Below, piece by piece: positions 52,993-62,319 of a stretch of 64,000 bases of DNA (position 1 is the first letter of the stretch; the number at the start of each line of letters is the position of its first letter). Position numbers and translations under genes: made by a program. The stretch is from Rhodococcus sp. KRD162 (GTDB taxonomy: Bacteria > Actinomycetota > Actinomycetes > Mycobacteriales > Mycobacteriaceae). The notes under the pieces are model-generated. The model saw only the letters and a program-made list of their open reading frames with translations. It ran no database searches and was not told the origin of the DNA. The stretch spans positions 428,544 through 492,543 of the forward strand of contig NZ_JABFAU010000003.1 in assembly GCF_017168335.1 (NCBI RefSeq). Reading direction: 5' to 3'.

Positions 52993-54711
52993 ATGACGCT
53001 CAATCCCACAGGCGAGACCGTCGCGACCGGAATCCCGGGCACGCTCGCCGAGAACATGACCATGGCCGAGCAGCACGACTGGCACCGATCGTTCCTTCGT
53101 CGCCACCCGGTCAGTCGTCGTAATTTCCTGGTGGGAGCAGCTGCGACTGCCGCCGCGGTAGGCGTCGGGAATTCGGTGTTCGCGCGCACCGCCTACGCCC
53201 AGGACGCTCCGCTGGCGGTGGCCGGTCGGCACATGGGATTCGGAAACGATGCCGCGACTCAGCTCCGGTTCTCGGCGCAACTCTCACGCAATCCCGGGAT
53301 CACCGGCGTGTTTCTCGATCACGGCCCCACACCTGCGTTGGGTGCGACGACCTCCGCGGAGGTGCGCAATCTGATCAGCCAGGTGCCGCAGATCGATGGC
53401 GGAATCCTCTCGGCCGAGCAGTTCTACGTGCACGTCCCCGTCGACAATCTCACACCGAAGCTGCCGCACTACTACCGCTGGCGCACCGCAGACGGCTTCG
53501 TCAGCGACGTTCGCTGTGCCTCGCCTGCTCTGCCAGCCGGCCGGATCGCACCGTTCAGGTTCACCATGATGGGCGATCAGGGTGTCGACGAAACACCCTC
53601 GCAGCCTGCGGGTCTGCACGCCGGCGACTACGACGACCAGTACTACAAGGCGGACAACGAACCCTCGGTCAAGCACGCTCGCAACATCAATCGGCAGATC
53701 GAGGCGTCCCACCCGGACTTTCACATCCTCGCAGGAGATATCGCCTACGCCGACCCGTCCGGTGCAGGCCTTCCGCCTCGGTTCGCCAAGCACGGTCAGA
53801 CACCGCCGAAGGGATTCGACAAGTTCAACCCCTTCGTCTGGGACGGCTACTTCCAGGCGATCGAAGCCAGTGCCTCCACTGCACCGTGGTTGTTCGCCAC
53901 CGGCAATCACGACATGGAAGCGCTGTACAGTCCCAACGGTTACGGCGGACACGCGGCCCGCCTCGACCAGCCGACCAACGGTCCCGCGGGATGCCCGTCG
54001 GTGTACTCGTTCGTCTACGGCAACACTGCGATTCTCTCGCTCGACGCGAACGACGTCAGCTACGAGATCAAGGCCAACACCGGCTACAGCGGGGGAGCCC
54101 AGAACACCTGGGTGGAGCAGACCCTGGCGAAGTACCGCGCCGATCCGAACATCGACTTCATCGTCTGCTTCTTCCATCACTGCGCCTACTCGACCACATC
54201 GACGCACGCCAGCGACGGTGGCGTCCGCGACGCCTGGGTCGCGCTGTTCGACAGGTACGAGGTGGATGTGGTGCTCCAGGCCCACAATCACGTCTTCGAG
54301 CGCACCGACCCGCTCCGCGGGAACCGCGCGACCCGCGTCGCCGGAGACAATGCCACGGTCAACGGAAAGTCCGACGGCACCGTGTATTACACCGTCGGCG
54401 GAGGTGGTCGTCCCCGGTACACGTTCCAGGACGGAGAGGGTGTGAGCTACCGCGGCAACGAACTGCCCGACACCGCAGTGCCGAACAGCTACGTCTGGGC
54501 ACCCGACGGCACCAAGTCGGCCGAGTCCATCACGTGGTCGCGAGTGCGATTCTTGAACTACTCGTTCGTCAGAGTCGATGTGGTACCGGGTATTCCGGGG
54601 ATCACGCCCAGCAGGATGATCATCGGGGCCATCGACGAATACGGCAACGAATTCGATCGGCTGACCTTCCAGCGGGACATTCCGATCGGCCCGAGGTTCG
54701 GTTCGTCCTGA
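52993..54711 (+). CDS. Tat-exported purple acid phosphatase-like metallophosphoesterase
   Basis: 572 residues. Twin-arginine signal RHPVSRRNFLVGAAATAAAVG (split by the RR motif near residues 33-50) and AYAQDA cleavage. An N-terminal fibronectin-like PAP domain leads to the metallophosphoesterase core: MMGDQG, ILAGDIAYAD, ATGNHDME, CFFHHCAYS and QAHNHVFERT supply the bimetal ligands. It would release phosphate from organic phosphates outside the cell. A PHO-box-like element upstream fits induction by phosphate starvation. Confidence 0.88.
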   Translation: MTLNPTGETVATGIPGTLAENMTMAEQHDWHRSFLRRHPVSRRNFLVGAAATAAAVGVGNSVFARTAYAQDAPLAVAGRHMGFGNDAATQLRFSAQLSRNPGITGVFLDHGPTPALGATTSAEVRNLISQVPQIDGGILSAEQFYVHVPVDNLTPKLPHYYRWRTADGFVSDVRCASPALPAGRIAPFRFTMMGDQGVDETPSQPAGLHAGDYDDQYYKADNEPSVKHARNINRQIEASHPDFHILAGDIAYADPSGAGLPPRFAKHGQTPPKGFDKFNPFVWDGYFQAIEASASTAPWLFATGNHDMEALYSPNGYGGHAARLDQPTNGPAGCPSVYSFVYGNTAILSLDANDVSYEIKANTGYSGGAQNTWVEQTLAKYRADPNIDFIVCFFHHCAYSTTSTHASDGGVRDAWVALFDRYEVDVVLQAHNHVFERTDPLRGNRATRVAGDNATVNGKSDGTVYYTVGGGGRPRYTFQDGEGVSYRGNELPDTAVPNSYVWAPDGTKSAESITWSRVRFLNYSFVRVDVVPGIPGITPSRMIIGAIDEYGNEFDRLTFQRDIPIGPRFGSS

Positions 54712-54723
54712 CTGCCGTAGGCA

Positions 54724-55740
54724 CTACAACCACTTCTGACGTTTGAACACCACGTACAGCACACTCGAGCAGATCACCATGGCGATCAGTGCGAGTGGAT
54801 AGCCTAGATGCCACGTCAACTCGGGCATGTCGTGGAAGTTCATTCCGTAGATGGCGGCGATCAGCGACGGTGCGAAAAGGATTGCGCCCCAAGATGAGAT
54901 GCGTTTGACCTGCTCGTTCTGTTCGAGGCTGACCTGTGTCATGTTGCGCATTTCCTCGTTCTGCTGCTGCGCCACGATGGTGGAGTGCACGGTCATCGCG
55001 TTCTGGAGATTGGACCGAAACGCTTCGATGCGATCGGCGACGCGGATCGCATGATCGAGCACGTCGCGCAGGTTGCGCTGCAGTTCGACGTCGACGTGGT
55101 ACTTGTCCGATCCACGCTTGAGTGATTCGATCATCTCGACCAGAGGCTTTGCTGCACGGTCGAATTCGGACACCTCGCGCAAGAGCGAGTAGATGCGGCG
55201 GGAGACGGTCGGGTCGCCCGTGAACAGTTGATCCTCGATCTCGTCGATATCGTTCTGCAGGCCCTCCATGACGGGCACGTACTCGTCGACCACCTGGTCG
55301 AGGATGCCGTACAGGACGGCCTCGGGTCCGAGTCCGAGCAACTCGGGTGCTTCCTCTAGCCGGTGTCGCACCGTTCCCAGCTCGGGCGATTCGGCGTGCC
55401 GAATGGTGACCACGAAATTCGCGCCGAGGAAGATGTGCAGCTCGCCGAATTCGACTTTCTCGGTCTCGTCGATGTACCGAGCCGGGCGCAGTACTACGAA
55501 CAGTTGCTCGGTGTAGCGTTCGAGCTTCGGCCTCTGATGCGCGGCAATGGCGTCCTCGACGGCCAATCGATGCAGTCCGAACTCGTCTGCCACCGCATTG
55601 ATTTCACTGATCTCGGGTCGGTAGAGGCCGATCCATGCCATCCCGTGGCGATCTCGCACGCACTCGAAGGTGATATCGAGGCTCTCGGGGTTCGCGGTTC
55701 GCTTGCCCTCGACGTAGACGGCGTTGTCGACGATCGGCAC
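54724..55740 (-). CDS. corA: CorA-family magnesium/cobalt transporter
   Basis: 338 residues. A large cytoplasmic domain precedes two C-terminal helices; the signature YGMNF sits after the first (AIYGMNFHDMPEL) and the protein ends with the basic FKRQKW. CorA forms pentameric Mg2+ channels. The GTG start has AGAGGTGA nine bases upstream. It ends 12 bp from the convergent phosphatase gene. Confidence 0.92.
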   Translation of the reverse strand: MPIVDNAVYVEGKRTANPESLDITFECVRDRHGMAWIGLYRPEISEINAVADEFGLHRLAVEDAIAAHQRPKLERYTEQLFVVLRPARYIDETEKVEFGELHIFLGANFVVTIRHAESPELGTVRHRLEEAPELLGLGPEAVLYGILDQVVDEYVPVMEGLQNDIDEIEDQLFTGDPTVSRRIYSLLREVSEFDRAAKPLVEMIESLKRGSDKYHVDVELQRNLRDVLDHAIRVADRIEAFRSNLQNAMTVHSTIVAQQQNEEMRNMTQVSLEQNEQVKRISSWGAILFAPSLIAAIYGMNFHDMPELTWHLGYPLALIAMVICSSVLYVVFKRQKWL

Positions 55741-55816
55741 TTCGGGTCACCTCTGTTCGCGAAACAAGTGTGCCGGACGGCACCCCCGCGACACTATCGC
55801 CTGGAACAATGGGGAC

Positions 55817-56244
55817 ATGCAGCAGCGAGTGCATTTCACCACCCTGGCCACGGTGAGTCTCGACGCAGCCCGAACGTTCTATTGCGACGGCCTCGGTTGG
55901 TCACCGCTGCTGGACGTGCCGGGGGAGATTCTGTTCTTCCAGATCGGTCCCGGTTCGGTCCTGGCCTGTACGACGCCACCGCGTTCGACCAGGACCTGGG
56001 TCGCCCGCCGCGATCACACGACCTCGGTTCGGTCACTCTGGCGCACAACGTCGATGACGACGCGGCTGTCGATTCGGTGTTCGCGGCCACCGTCGAGGCG
56101 GGCGGCACGCCGATCAAGACGCCTGCGCGGACGTCCTTCGGGGGTTATCACGCCCACATCGCCGACCCCAACGGAGTGATCTGGGAAATCTGCCACAACC
56201 CCGGTTGGCGGGTCGACGACGACGGGACCGTCCGGCTGAGTTAG
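55817..56244 (+). pseudogene. VOC/glyoxalase-family protein with a one-base frameshift
   Basis: The first half (MQQRVHFTTLATVSLDAARTFYCDGLGW, ending FFQIGPGSVLA) is in one frame from ATG 55817 to about 55966. The second half (LYDATAFDQDLG, GSVTLAHNVDDDAAVDSVFAATVEAGGT, GGYHAHIADPNGVIWEICHNPGW) continues in the -1 frame to 56244. One missing C near 55964-55968 would restore a 142-residue vicinal-oxygen-chelate protein. Function within the superfamily is unknown. It overlaps the convergent PASTA gene by 4 bp. Confidence 0.82.
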
Positions 56245-56522
56245 CCGGCACCGACCATCACCAGGATCGTGGCGTTCTCGTTGACCTTGGTGCCGGCCGG
56301 GAAGTTGGTTCCGACCACCGTCGCGTCGGGCCGGTCGTAGTCGTCGGTGACGTCGGTGAAACCTGCATCCGACAACGCCTGCAGCGCGGAGGATTCGCTC
56401 ATCCCCGCCACCGCTGGAACCGTCGCACGTTCGGGCGAGGCCTCGGCGATCGCGCCGCCGCCGAGGGTTAGTGCGCCTGCCACTGCGAGGGTGGCAATTG
56501 TCCTCTTGAATCCGGTACCCAT
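56241..56522 (-). CDS. secreted single-PASTA-domain protein
   Basis: 93 residues. Signal peptide FKRTIATLAVAGALTLGGGAIAEAS, then one PASTA repeat (ATVPAVAGMSESSALQALSDAGFTDVT ... DATVVGTNFPAGTKVNENATILVMV). PASTA domains bind peptidoglycan fragments or beta-lactams, usually on Ser/Thr kinases or penicillin-binding proteins; here it is free-standing. GAGGA precedes the ATG at 56522. No partner gene adjacent. Confidence 0.85.
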   Translation of the reverse strand: MGTGFKRTIATLAVAGALTLGGGAIAEASPERATVPAVAGMSESSALQALSDAGFTDVTDDYDRPDATVVGTNFPAGTKVNENATILVMVGAG

Positions 56523-56636
56523 GTCGTCGTCCTCACTCGTCGTCCGTCTCTGACACTGCAACCATGCGCCCGGAGCCTGAGACGGTGGTTCGATGTTGCT
56601 GTGAGACTGCTGTCAGTCGCATGACATGCTCGATCG

Positions 56637-57251
56637 GTGCTTCTGGACCTCCTCGGCTACGTCGGTATTGCGGTGTTCGCAGCGTCCGGTGCGTTGGTCG
56701 GTGTGCATCGCAGACTCGATTTGTTCGGGGTGTGCGTCGTCGGAATCACGACGGGCATCGGCGGCGGCATCGTCCGCGATCTGCTGCTCGGGATACATCC
56801 GCCGACGTCCCTTGACACCTGGCCGAACGTTGTCGTCGGGTTCTTCGCCTCGCTGGTGGTGTTCATCGGGCACCGGCAGATGGGTAAGTTGCGCCGCGGC
56901 GTACTCGTTCTCGATGCTTTCGGGATGGGCTTGTTCGCCTCGACCGGTGCCACGATTGCGCTGGGTGTCGGCGGTAGCGGGCTCTCGGGAGCGCTGATCG
57001 GTACCACGACCGCAGTGGCAGGCGGGGTCATTCGAGACGTCCTCGTCAACGAGGTGCCGTTGCTGTTGCACCGCGACCTGTATGCCCTGCCGGCGCTGCT
57101 CGGAGCGACGTCGGTCGTCGTAGCCGATGCTGCGGCGCTCCCGGAGAATCTCGGATTGGTGGTGGGGACGGTACTGGCGACGGGCCTGCGGTTGCTCGCG
57201 CTCTGGCGAAAGTGGAACCTGCCTCAGGCGCGCAACTTGCCCACTCTCTGA
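56637..57251 (+). CDS. TRIC/UPF0126-family cation channel protein
   Basis: 204 residues, seven predicted helices in two repeats. Each repeat has the glycine-rich signature: GITTGIGGGIVRDLLLG and GTTTAVAGGVIRDVLVNEVP, typical of bacterial TRIC trimeric cation channels. Conserved FAASGAL and DAFGMGLFASTGA segments are present. The GTG start at 56637 has no clear ribosome-binding site. It stands alone before the mprA promoter. Confidence 0.88.
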   Translation: MLLDLLGYVGIAVFAASGALVGVHRRLDLFGVCVVGITTGIGGGIVRDLLLGIHPPTSLDTWPNVVVGFFASLVVFIGHRQMGKLRRGVLVLDAFGMGLFASTGATIALGVGGSGLSGALIGTTTAVAGGVIRDVLVNEVPLLLHRDLYALPALLGATSVVVADAAALPENLGLVVGTVLATGLRLLALWRKWNLPQARNLPTL

Positions 57252-57289
57252 TCGCGGTGACATCGTGATCGGTCCAAACCGACCACCCC

Positions 57290-57306
57290 TCTCAGCCGTG
57301 TCTCAG
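57290..57306 (+). promoter_or_regulatory. MprA-type direct repeat before mprA
   Basis: TCTCAG-CCGTG-TCTCAG, two hexamers 11 bp apart (one helical turn) and 22 bp upstream of the mprA ATG. The same arrangement precedes pepD. MprA in mycobacteria is autoregulated through direct repeats. Confidence 0.65.
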
Positions 57307-57328
57307 TCGACCAGGACAAACTGTACGG

Positions 57329-58015
57329 ATGCGGATACTGGTAGTCGACGACGATCGAGCGGTGCGCGAGTCGCTGCGCAGGTCGCTGACGTTCAACGGG
57401 TACACCGTGGACCTGGCGGTCGACGGCCTCGACGCCCTCGAACAGGTCGCGGCGGCGCGTCCCGATGCATTGGTGTTGGACGTGATGATGCCGAGGCTCG
57501 ACGGTCTCGAAGTGTGCAGGCGATTACGCAGTGTCGGCGACGACCTGCCCATCCTGGTCTTGACGGCACGCGATTCGGTGTCCGAGCGGGTGGCCGGTCT
57601 CGACGCGGGTGCCGACGATTATCTGCCCAAGCCGTTCGCGCTCGAAGAGCTGCTCGCCCGGCTACGCGCGTTGCTTCGACGGACTGCGATGGAAGCGGGC
57701 CTCGACTCGGAGACCATGACGTTCGCGGACTTGTCGATGGATCCGGTCACCCGTGAGGTCTCACGTGCCGACCGCTCCATCAGTCTCACCCGAACCGAGT
57801 TCTCGTTGCTCGAGATGCTGATGACGAATCCGCGCAGAGTGCTCACCAGGAGCCGAATCCTCGAGGAAGTGTGGGGATACGACTTTCCGACGTCGGGCAA
57901 TGCGCTGGAAGTGTATGTCGGTTACCTGCGGCGTAAGACCGAGGCGGAGGGGGAGTCGAGGTTGATCCATACCGTTCGCGGTGTCGGATACGTCCTGCGC
58001 GAAACGCCTCCGTGA
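57329..58015 (+). CDS. mprA: response regulator MprA
   Basis: 228 residues, OmpR family. Receiver [20 protein letters not shown], phospho-Asp in [50 protein letters not shown], and winged-helix DNA-binding domain with [13 protein letters not shown] and [16 protein letters not shown]. Very close to M. tuberculosis MprA (Rv0981), which controls envelope stress, persistence, pepD and sigma factor genes. Overlaps mprB by 4 bp. A direct repeat upstream suggests autoregulation. Confidence 0.95.
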   Translation: MRILVVDDDRAVRESLRRSLTFNGYTVDLAVDGLDALEQVAAARPDALVLDVMMPRLDGLEVCRRLRSVGDDLPILVLTARDSVSERVAGLDAGADDYLPKPFALEELLARLRALLRRTAMEAGLDSETMTFADLSMDPVTREVSRADRSISLTRTEFSLLEMLMTNPRRVLTRSRILEEVWGYDFPTSGNALEVYVGYLRRKTEAEGESRLIHTVRGVGYVLRETPP

Positions 58016-59460
58016 TGGTCACGTCTTTCGGACGTAGGACGGCCGACAGTTCGGCACCGACGCCGATGCGGCCGCCGACGCCGCTGACTCGGTCGGTGTC
58101 GTTGCGCTGGCGAGTGACGTTGCTCGCGGCCTCGGTCGTGGCAATCGCAGTGGCGGTCATGGCCATTGCCGCGTACACCGTCGTCTCGCGGGCACTGTAC
58201 GGCGATGTCGACGCGCAACTGCGTTCGCGTGCATCGGCATTGGCGGAGTCCACTCTGGTTGCCTACGACCCACGATTCGTGGCCGGTGCCACGCTGTACA
58301 GCACCGATGTGAGCGTGGCACTGATCTATCCGGACATGTCCAGCTACAACCCGCCGGGGCCGAAGGTGCCGATCGGTGATGCCGAACTCGCCGTGGTCCG
58401 CGGGGATCAGGATTTCTCGCTGCGCACTCTCGACGACCAGCGGGTGCTTGCGCAGAGAACCACGGACGGCAGCACGCTCGTCATCGCCCAGCGACTGCTG
58501 CCGACCGGCGAGGTGCTCGATCGCCTCGCCTGGGTTCTGTTGATCGTGGGTGCTTGCGGTGTCGTACTGGCCGCGGGTGCCGGTATGGCCGTGGGGCGCA
58601 CCGGGTTACGACCGATCGCTCGATTGACCGCTGCGGCCGAACGGGTGGCACGCACGGACGATCTGACGCCGATCCCGGTGACCGGTGACGACGAACTGGC
58701 GCGTTTGACGGAGAGCTTCAACACGATGCTGCGCGCTCTCGCAGAATCTCGTGGCAGACAGAGCAGGTTGGTCGCCGACGCCGGTCATGAACTTCGGACT
58801 CCGTTGACATCGCTTCGGACCAACATGGAGTTGCTCATCGCGGCGGGACGCCCGGGGGCTCCGTCCATTCCGGACGAGGACATGGCGGAGTTGCGCACAG
58901 ATGTGGTGGCGCAGATCCAGGAACTGTCAACGTTGGTAGGAGATCTGGTGGATCTGGCGCGTGAGGATGCGCCGGAGACGGTGTTCGAGCGCGTCGATCT
59001 CGCCGACGCCGTCGAACGCAGCCTCGAGCGAGCGCGCCGTCGCCGCAACGAGATCGATTTCGATGCGACGCTGATGCCGTGGTTCGTCTACGGCGATCAA
59101 GCGGGATTGTCGCGGGCCGTGCTGAATGTGCTCGACAATGCTGCGAAGTGGAGCCCGAGCGGCGGCGAAGTGCGAATTGCTATGCGGCAGATCGGTGATG
59201 GCCTGCTCGAGTTGACCGTGGACGATGCCGGGCCGGGCATACCCGAGGAAGATCGGGAATTGGTGTTCGAGCGCTTCTACCGCTCCACGGCCTCGCGTTC
59301 GATGCCCGGATCCGGTCTGGGACTTGCCATTGTGCGACAGGTGGTGATCAAGCACGGCGGCACGATCGGGGTCGAGGTGTCCGAGCGCGGCGGCGCACTG
59401 ATCCGAATCGTGTTGCCGGGCGAGGGTGCTCCGGATCCACGAGCACTGTCCGAAATCTGA
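58012..59460 (+). CDS. mprB: sensor histidine kinase MprB
   Basis: 482 residues. Two membrane helices (about 33-55 and 165-187) border an extracellular sensor domain. HAMP region [25 protein letters not shown]-box [15 protein letters not shown]-box [13 protein letters not shown]-boxes [21 protein letters not shown] and [11 protein letters not shown]. In M. tuberculosis MprB senses envelope stress together with DnaK and PepD. The start is GTG 58012 (overlapping the mprA stop, GTGA) or the adjacent ATG 58015. Confidence 0.95.
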   Translation: MMVTSFGRRTADSSAPTPMRPPTPLTRSVSLRWRVTLLAASVVAIAVAVMAIAAYTVVSRALYGDVDAQLRSRASALAESTLVAYDPRFVAGATLYSTDVSVALIYPDMSSYNPPGPKVPIGDAELAVVRGDQDFSLRTLDDQRVLAQRTTDGSTLVIAQRLLPTGEVLDRLAWVLLIVGACGVVLAAGAGMAVGRTGLRPIARLTAAAERVARTDDLTPIPVTGDDELARLTESFNTMLRALAESRGRQSRLVADAGHELRTPLTSLRTNMELLIAAGRPGAPSIPDEDMAELRTDVVAQIQELSTLVGDLVDLAREDAPETVFERVDLADAVERSLERARRRRNEIDFDATLMPWFVYGDQAGLSRAVLNVLDNAAKWSPSGGEVRIAMRQIGDGLLELTVDDAGPGIPEEDRELVFERFYRSTASRSMPGSGLGLAIVRQVVIKHGGTIGVEVSERGGALIRIVLPGEGAPDPRALSEI

Positions 59461-59488
59461 CAGCACTCTCGGGAAACTGATAGCCGGA

Positions 59489-59505
59489 TCTCAGCGCGCT
59501 CTCAG
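59489..59505 (+). promoter_or_regulatory. MprA-type direct repeat before pepD
   Basis: TCTCAG-CGCGC-TCTCAG, identical in hexamers and spacing to the repeat before mprA, located 76 bp upstream of the pepD ATG and 28 bp after mprB. It suggests MprA activation of pepD from its own promoter. Confidence 0.68.
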
Positions 59506-59581
59506 TACCGCCCTGCACAGTGAGTAGCAAGAAGGCGGGCGGACCTCGTTCATGAGGTCTCTACTGAAGGAAGCACAAACG

Positions 59582-61153
59582 ATGAGCGACGACCGTAACG
59601 AATCCGAACAGCCGGGACGCAATGCCGGTGGCGAGCAGCATCCGGCGAACCGGGCTTCGGGCGGCGACGAGCAGAACCGCTCGACCCAGCAGGATCCGGC
59701 CCAGCAGCATCCGACGCAGCAGGAGCCCACGCAGCAGTATCCGACGCAGCAGCTCCCGCCCCAGCAGTCGGGACCTCAGCACTCAGGACCTCAGCACTCA
59801 GGACCTCAGAATCCCGGGACTCAGCCTCCGCAGCAGGCCTTCCCGCAGCAGTATGCCGGGTACGGACACAGCGCTTACCAGCAGGGATATGGCCCGTACG
59901 GCCAGCAGGGCGACCCTCAGTCCGCTCAGCATGCCCAGCCGCAGCATGTTGCCGCGCAATCGAACCCGGCACCGGGCGTGACCAAGACACGTTCGGGTAG
60001 GTCGGCGCTGGTGGCAGGGGCCATCGCCCTCGTTCTGGTCGGCGGCGGAATCGGCGGTGCCGTCGGGGCGATCGCAACCAACAATGCCAACGGGAACGGC
60101 GGGGGAGTCGGAAACTCGTTGAACTCGACGGTCACTGCCGCTCAACCGGCGGCCAACTTCCCCGACGGCTCGGTGCAGGCCGTCGCGAACAAGGTTCTGC
60201 CAAGCGTGGTGCAGATTCAGGTGAAGGGCTCCCAGGAGGAGGGTGAGGGTTCAGGCGTCATCCTCAGCAGCGATGGTCTGATCCTCACCAACAACCATGT
60301 TGCGACCGGTGCGGGTGCCAACGGCAAGCTCACCGTTGCGTTCTCCGACGGGTCGGTGGCCGATGCCACGATCGTCGGTGCCGATCCTGTGTCGGACATT
60401 GCCGTCATCAAGGCCCAGGGAAAGTCGAATCTGACTCCGATCCAGCTGGGTACCTCGTCCAATCTCGAGGTCGGCCAGCAGGTGGTTGCGATCGGGTCGC
60501 CTCTCGGCTTGGCCGGAACGGTCACCACCGGGATCGTGTCCTCGCTCAACCGTCCGGTGTCGACATCCGGTGAGTCCGGAAACCAGAACTCCGTGATCGA
60601 TGCCATCCAGACCGATGCCGCGATCAACCCGGGCAACTCCGGTGGGGCCCTGGTCAACACCGAAGGACAGCTGATCGGTATCAACACCGCGATCGCTACG
60701 CTCGGCGGCGGTCAGGGGTCGGGCGCACAGAGCGGTTCGATCGGACTCGGTTTCGCGATTCCGGTCGATCAGGCCAAGCGCATCGCCGACGAGCTCATTT
60801 CCACCGGCAAAGCCACCCAGGCCATGATCGGGGTTCAGGTGCCCTCTCAGGATGATGCCAACGGCGCGACCGTCGTCGCGGTCACCGACGGTGGTCCCGC
60901 TGCGGCGGCCGGAATTCCGCAGGGAGCGGTGATCACCAAGGTCGACGATCGCATCATCGCCAGCGGTGATGCATTGATCGCGGCGGTCCGATCGCACGCG
61001 CCTGGAGACACGGTGACCATCACCTACACCGACGGCGGCAGCGAGAAGACTGCGAAGGTGACGCTCGGAACGGCGCAGCCGGCTCCTGCACAGCCCCAGC
61101 AGCAGGAACAGCAGCTGCCCTTCCAGATCCCGTCGTTCCCCGGAGGTCGCTGA
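59582..61153 (+). CDS. pepD: membrane-anchored HtrA-like serine protease PepD
   Basis: 523 residues. A cytoplasmic Gln/Pro-rich tail (1-135) contains HPTQQ- and HSGPQ-type repeats; one membrane helix (about 140-165); trypsin-like domain with triad His in LTNNHVATG, Asp in DPVSDIAVI and Ser in NPGNSGGAL; C-terminal PDZ (VTDGGPAAAAGIPQGAVITKVD). It degrades or chaperones misfolded envelope proteins. Order mprA-mprB-pepD-moaB2 as in M. tuberculosis. GAAGGA precedes the ATG at 59582. Confidence 0.95.
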   Translation: MSDDRNESEQPGRNAGGEQHPANRASGGDEQNRSTQQDPAQQHPTQQEPTQQYPTQQLPPQQSGPQHSGPQHSGPQNPGTQPPQQAFPQQYAGYGHSAYQQGYGPYGQQGDPQSAQHAQPQHVAAQSNPAPGVTKTRSGRSALVAGAIALVLVGGGIGGAVGAIATNNANGNGGGVGNSLNSTVTAAQPAANFPDGSVQAVANKVLPSVVQIQVKGSQEEGEGSGVILSSDGLILTNNHVATGAGANGKLTVAFSDGSVADATIVGADPVSDIAVIKAQGKSNLTPIQLGTSSNLEVGQQVVAIGSPLGLAGTVTTGIVSSLNRPVSTSGESGNQNSVIDAIQTDAAINPGNSGGALVNTEGQLIGINTAIATLGGGQGSGAQSGSIGLGFAIPVDQAKRIADELISTGKATQAMIGVQVPSQDDANGATVVAVTDGGPAAAAGIPQGAVITKVDDRIIASGDALIAAVRSHAPGDTVTITYTDGGSEKTAKVTLGTAQPAPAQPQQQEQQLPFQIPSFPGGR

Positions 61154-61242
61154 TGTTCGGAGAAGCGGGCAGACACAGCACGGTTGCAACGATTTACGCA
61201 CAGCGTGAGCAGGGCGGAGGCCTTACTACTACGGTGAGCGGT

Positions 61243-61740
61243 ATGGAACTCGACGCACCACTGGCAGGGCGCGCGTTGGTCGTCATCGTGGACGACCGAA
61301 CAGCGCACGGCAACGAGACGGACTCGACGGGCCCGCTCGTCACCGAACTGTTGACCGAAGCAGGTTTTCTCGTCGACGGTGTCGTTGCAGTGACATCGGA
61401 CGAAGTGGACGTGAGAAATGCGCTCAACACGGCAGTGATCGGTGGGGTCGATCTGGTGGTGTCGGTCGGTGGCACGGGTGTGTCGCCGCGCGATGTGACT
61501 CCCGATGTCACCGCCGAGATACTCGATCGCGAGATTCCGGGTATCAGCGAAGCGCTGCGCTCGTCGGGACTGGCGGCGGGATCACTGGACGCGGGGCTTT
61601 CCCGAGGGCTCGTCGGTGTCTCCGGGAGCACCCTGGTGGTCAATCTCGCGTCGTCGCGCGCCGCCATCCGAGACGGCATGGCCACTCTGACTCCGTTGGC
61701 GAGTCAAGTCATCGCCGAGCTGTCGGGGATGGACGCGTAG
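61243..61740 (+). CDS. moaB2: molybdenum cofactor protein MoaB2-like (MogA fold)
   Basis: 165 residues, MoaB/MogA fold. Signature VVSVGGTGVSPRDVTPDVTAEILDREIPGISEALR, then GVSGSTLVVNLA. In M. tuberculosis MoaB2 (Rv0984) has the same position. MogA-like proteins adenylylate molybdopterin, but MoaB2 may be moonlighting and no other moa gene is near. ATG 61243 is chosen because the family starts at MELDAPLAGRALVV; ATG 61153, overlapping the pepD stop, would add 30 unrelated residues. TACGGT seven bases upstream fits a leaderless -10. Confidence 0.92.
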   Translation: MELDAPLAGRALVVIVDDRTAHGNETDSTGPLVTELLTEAGFLVDGVVAVTSDEVDVRNALNTAVIGGVDLVVSVGGTGVSPRDVTPDVTAEILDREIPGISEALRSSGLAAGSLDAGLSRGLVGVSGSTLVVNLASSRAAIRDGMATLTPLASQVIAELSGMDA

Positions 61741-61750
61741 CGATATCGAT

Positions 61751-61951
61751 ATGAATGAGCCGAGCGAGGATCGAGCGGCCGAAGACGAAGCGAGCCGGGC
61801 CCGAGCAGAACGGGCCCGGCTCGCTCGTATCTTCGGCGAGGTGCTGCCGGAGACGACCGGCGACGAACGGGACGGCGATTCCGGAGCCGAAAGCGGCCGG
61901 TCCGCGTCGGACGAATGGTTGAACCAACAGCGACCACCTCATTACTTCTGA
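61751..61951 (+). CDS. conserved small acidic/Arg-rich protein
   Basis: 66 residues. An N-terminal charged helix (EDEASRARAERARLARIFGEVLPETTGDERD) is followed by a C-terminal tail ending DEWLNQQRPPHYF. The IFGEVLP and DEWL-x3-PPH features recur in short actinobacterial proteins of unknown function, so I take it as a real gene. It follows moaB2 by 10 bp. A 15-bp perfect hairpin is embedded in its coding sequence. Confidence 0.7.
   Translation: MNEPSEDRAAEDEASRARAERARLARIFGEVLPETTGDERDGDSGAESGRSASDEWLNQQRPPHYF
61789..61825. repeat. 15-bp perfect hairpin inside the small-protein gene
   Basis: AGCGAGCCGGGCCCG (61789-61803) and CGGGCCCGGCTCGCT (61811-61825) flank a 7-nt loop AGCAGAA. No T-run follows. 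It encodes part of the Arg/Ala-rich helix; the very stable RNA structure may attenuate transcription or translation. Confidence 0.7.
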
Positions 61952-62284
61952 TGTGATCCACAACACATTTTCTTGTCCAGAATGACAGGTCTGTTAGTTA
62001 CTCGTTTACCTGACGTTAGTGAGCTACCCGCTAGTAGCTACGACGGCAGGGCCCGAAAGTCGCGTATCTGCGCGTGGTGCGGACCGCACTTTTCGTCCGA
62101 TCCGGACGCGGCACTGTCTGCGTCTTCCCATCTCAGGGTCGGTTTACTGGCCGAGGGTCGGTGTAACAGTTCGGTTGGCTCGACAGATGGTGTGACGCAG
62201 GTTACCGCTAACTCCGCTGTGAAAGTTGTTCACGCTGTCGAAACACATCACGCCGCAGTAACATTCCGCTTCCAAACGTAGGGA
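61952..62284. other. 333-bp intergenic region upstream of the porin promoter
   Basis: No supported gene. It holds the palindrome GTGAA-AGTTG-TTCAC (62219-62233), 52 bp upstream of the porin -35 and a candidate operator, and three GTAAC/GTTAC motifs (62163, 62200 and 62257 areas) of unknown meaning. Confidence 0.4.
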
Positions 62285-62313
62285 TTGTCACGATCGGGCA
62301 TCTCCTCTAATGT
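62285..62313 (+). promoter_or_regulatory. promoter of the MspA-like porin gene
   Basis: TTGTCA (62285-62290), 17-bp spacer, TAATGT (62308-62313): close to the housekeeping sigma consensus with ideal spacing. The predicted start near 62320 gives a leader of about 197 nt before the porin ATG. Confidence 0.68.
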
Positions 62314-62319
62314 TCCCCT

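Noticed and set aside
59461..59581. SigE-type promoter for pepD
   Set aside because: GGAAAC is present near 59473, but no matching GTT -10 element at the right spacing was found; only the MprA-type repeat is reported.
61973..62281. Open frame with a CAWC zinc-ribbon-like pair
   Set aside because: Only one CxxC, no ribosome-binding site, no second half of a zinc ribbon, and it sits in the promoter region of the porin gene.
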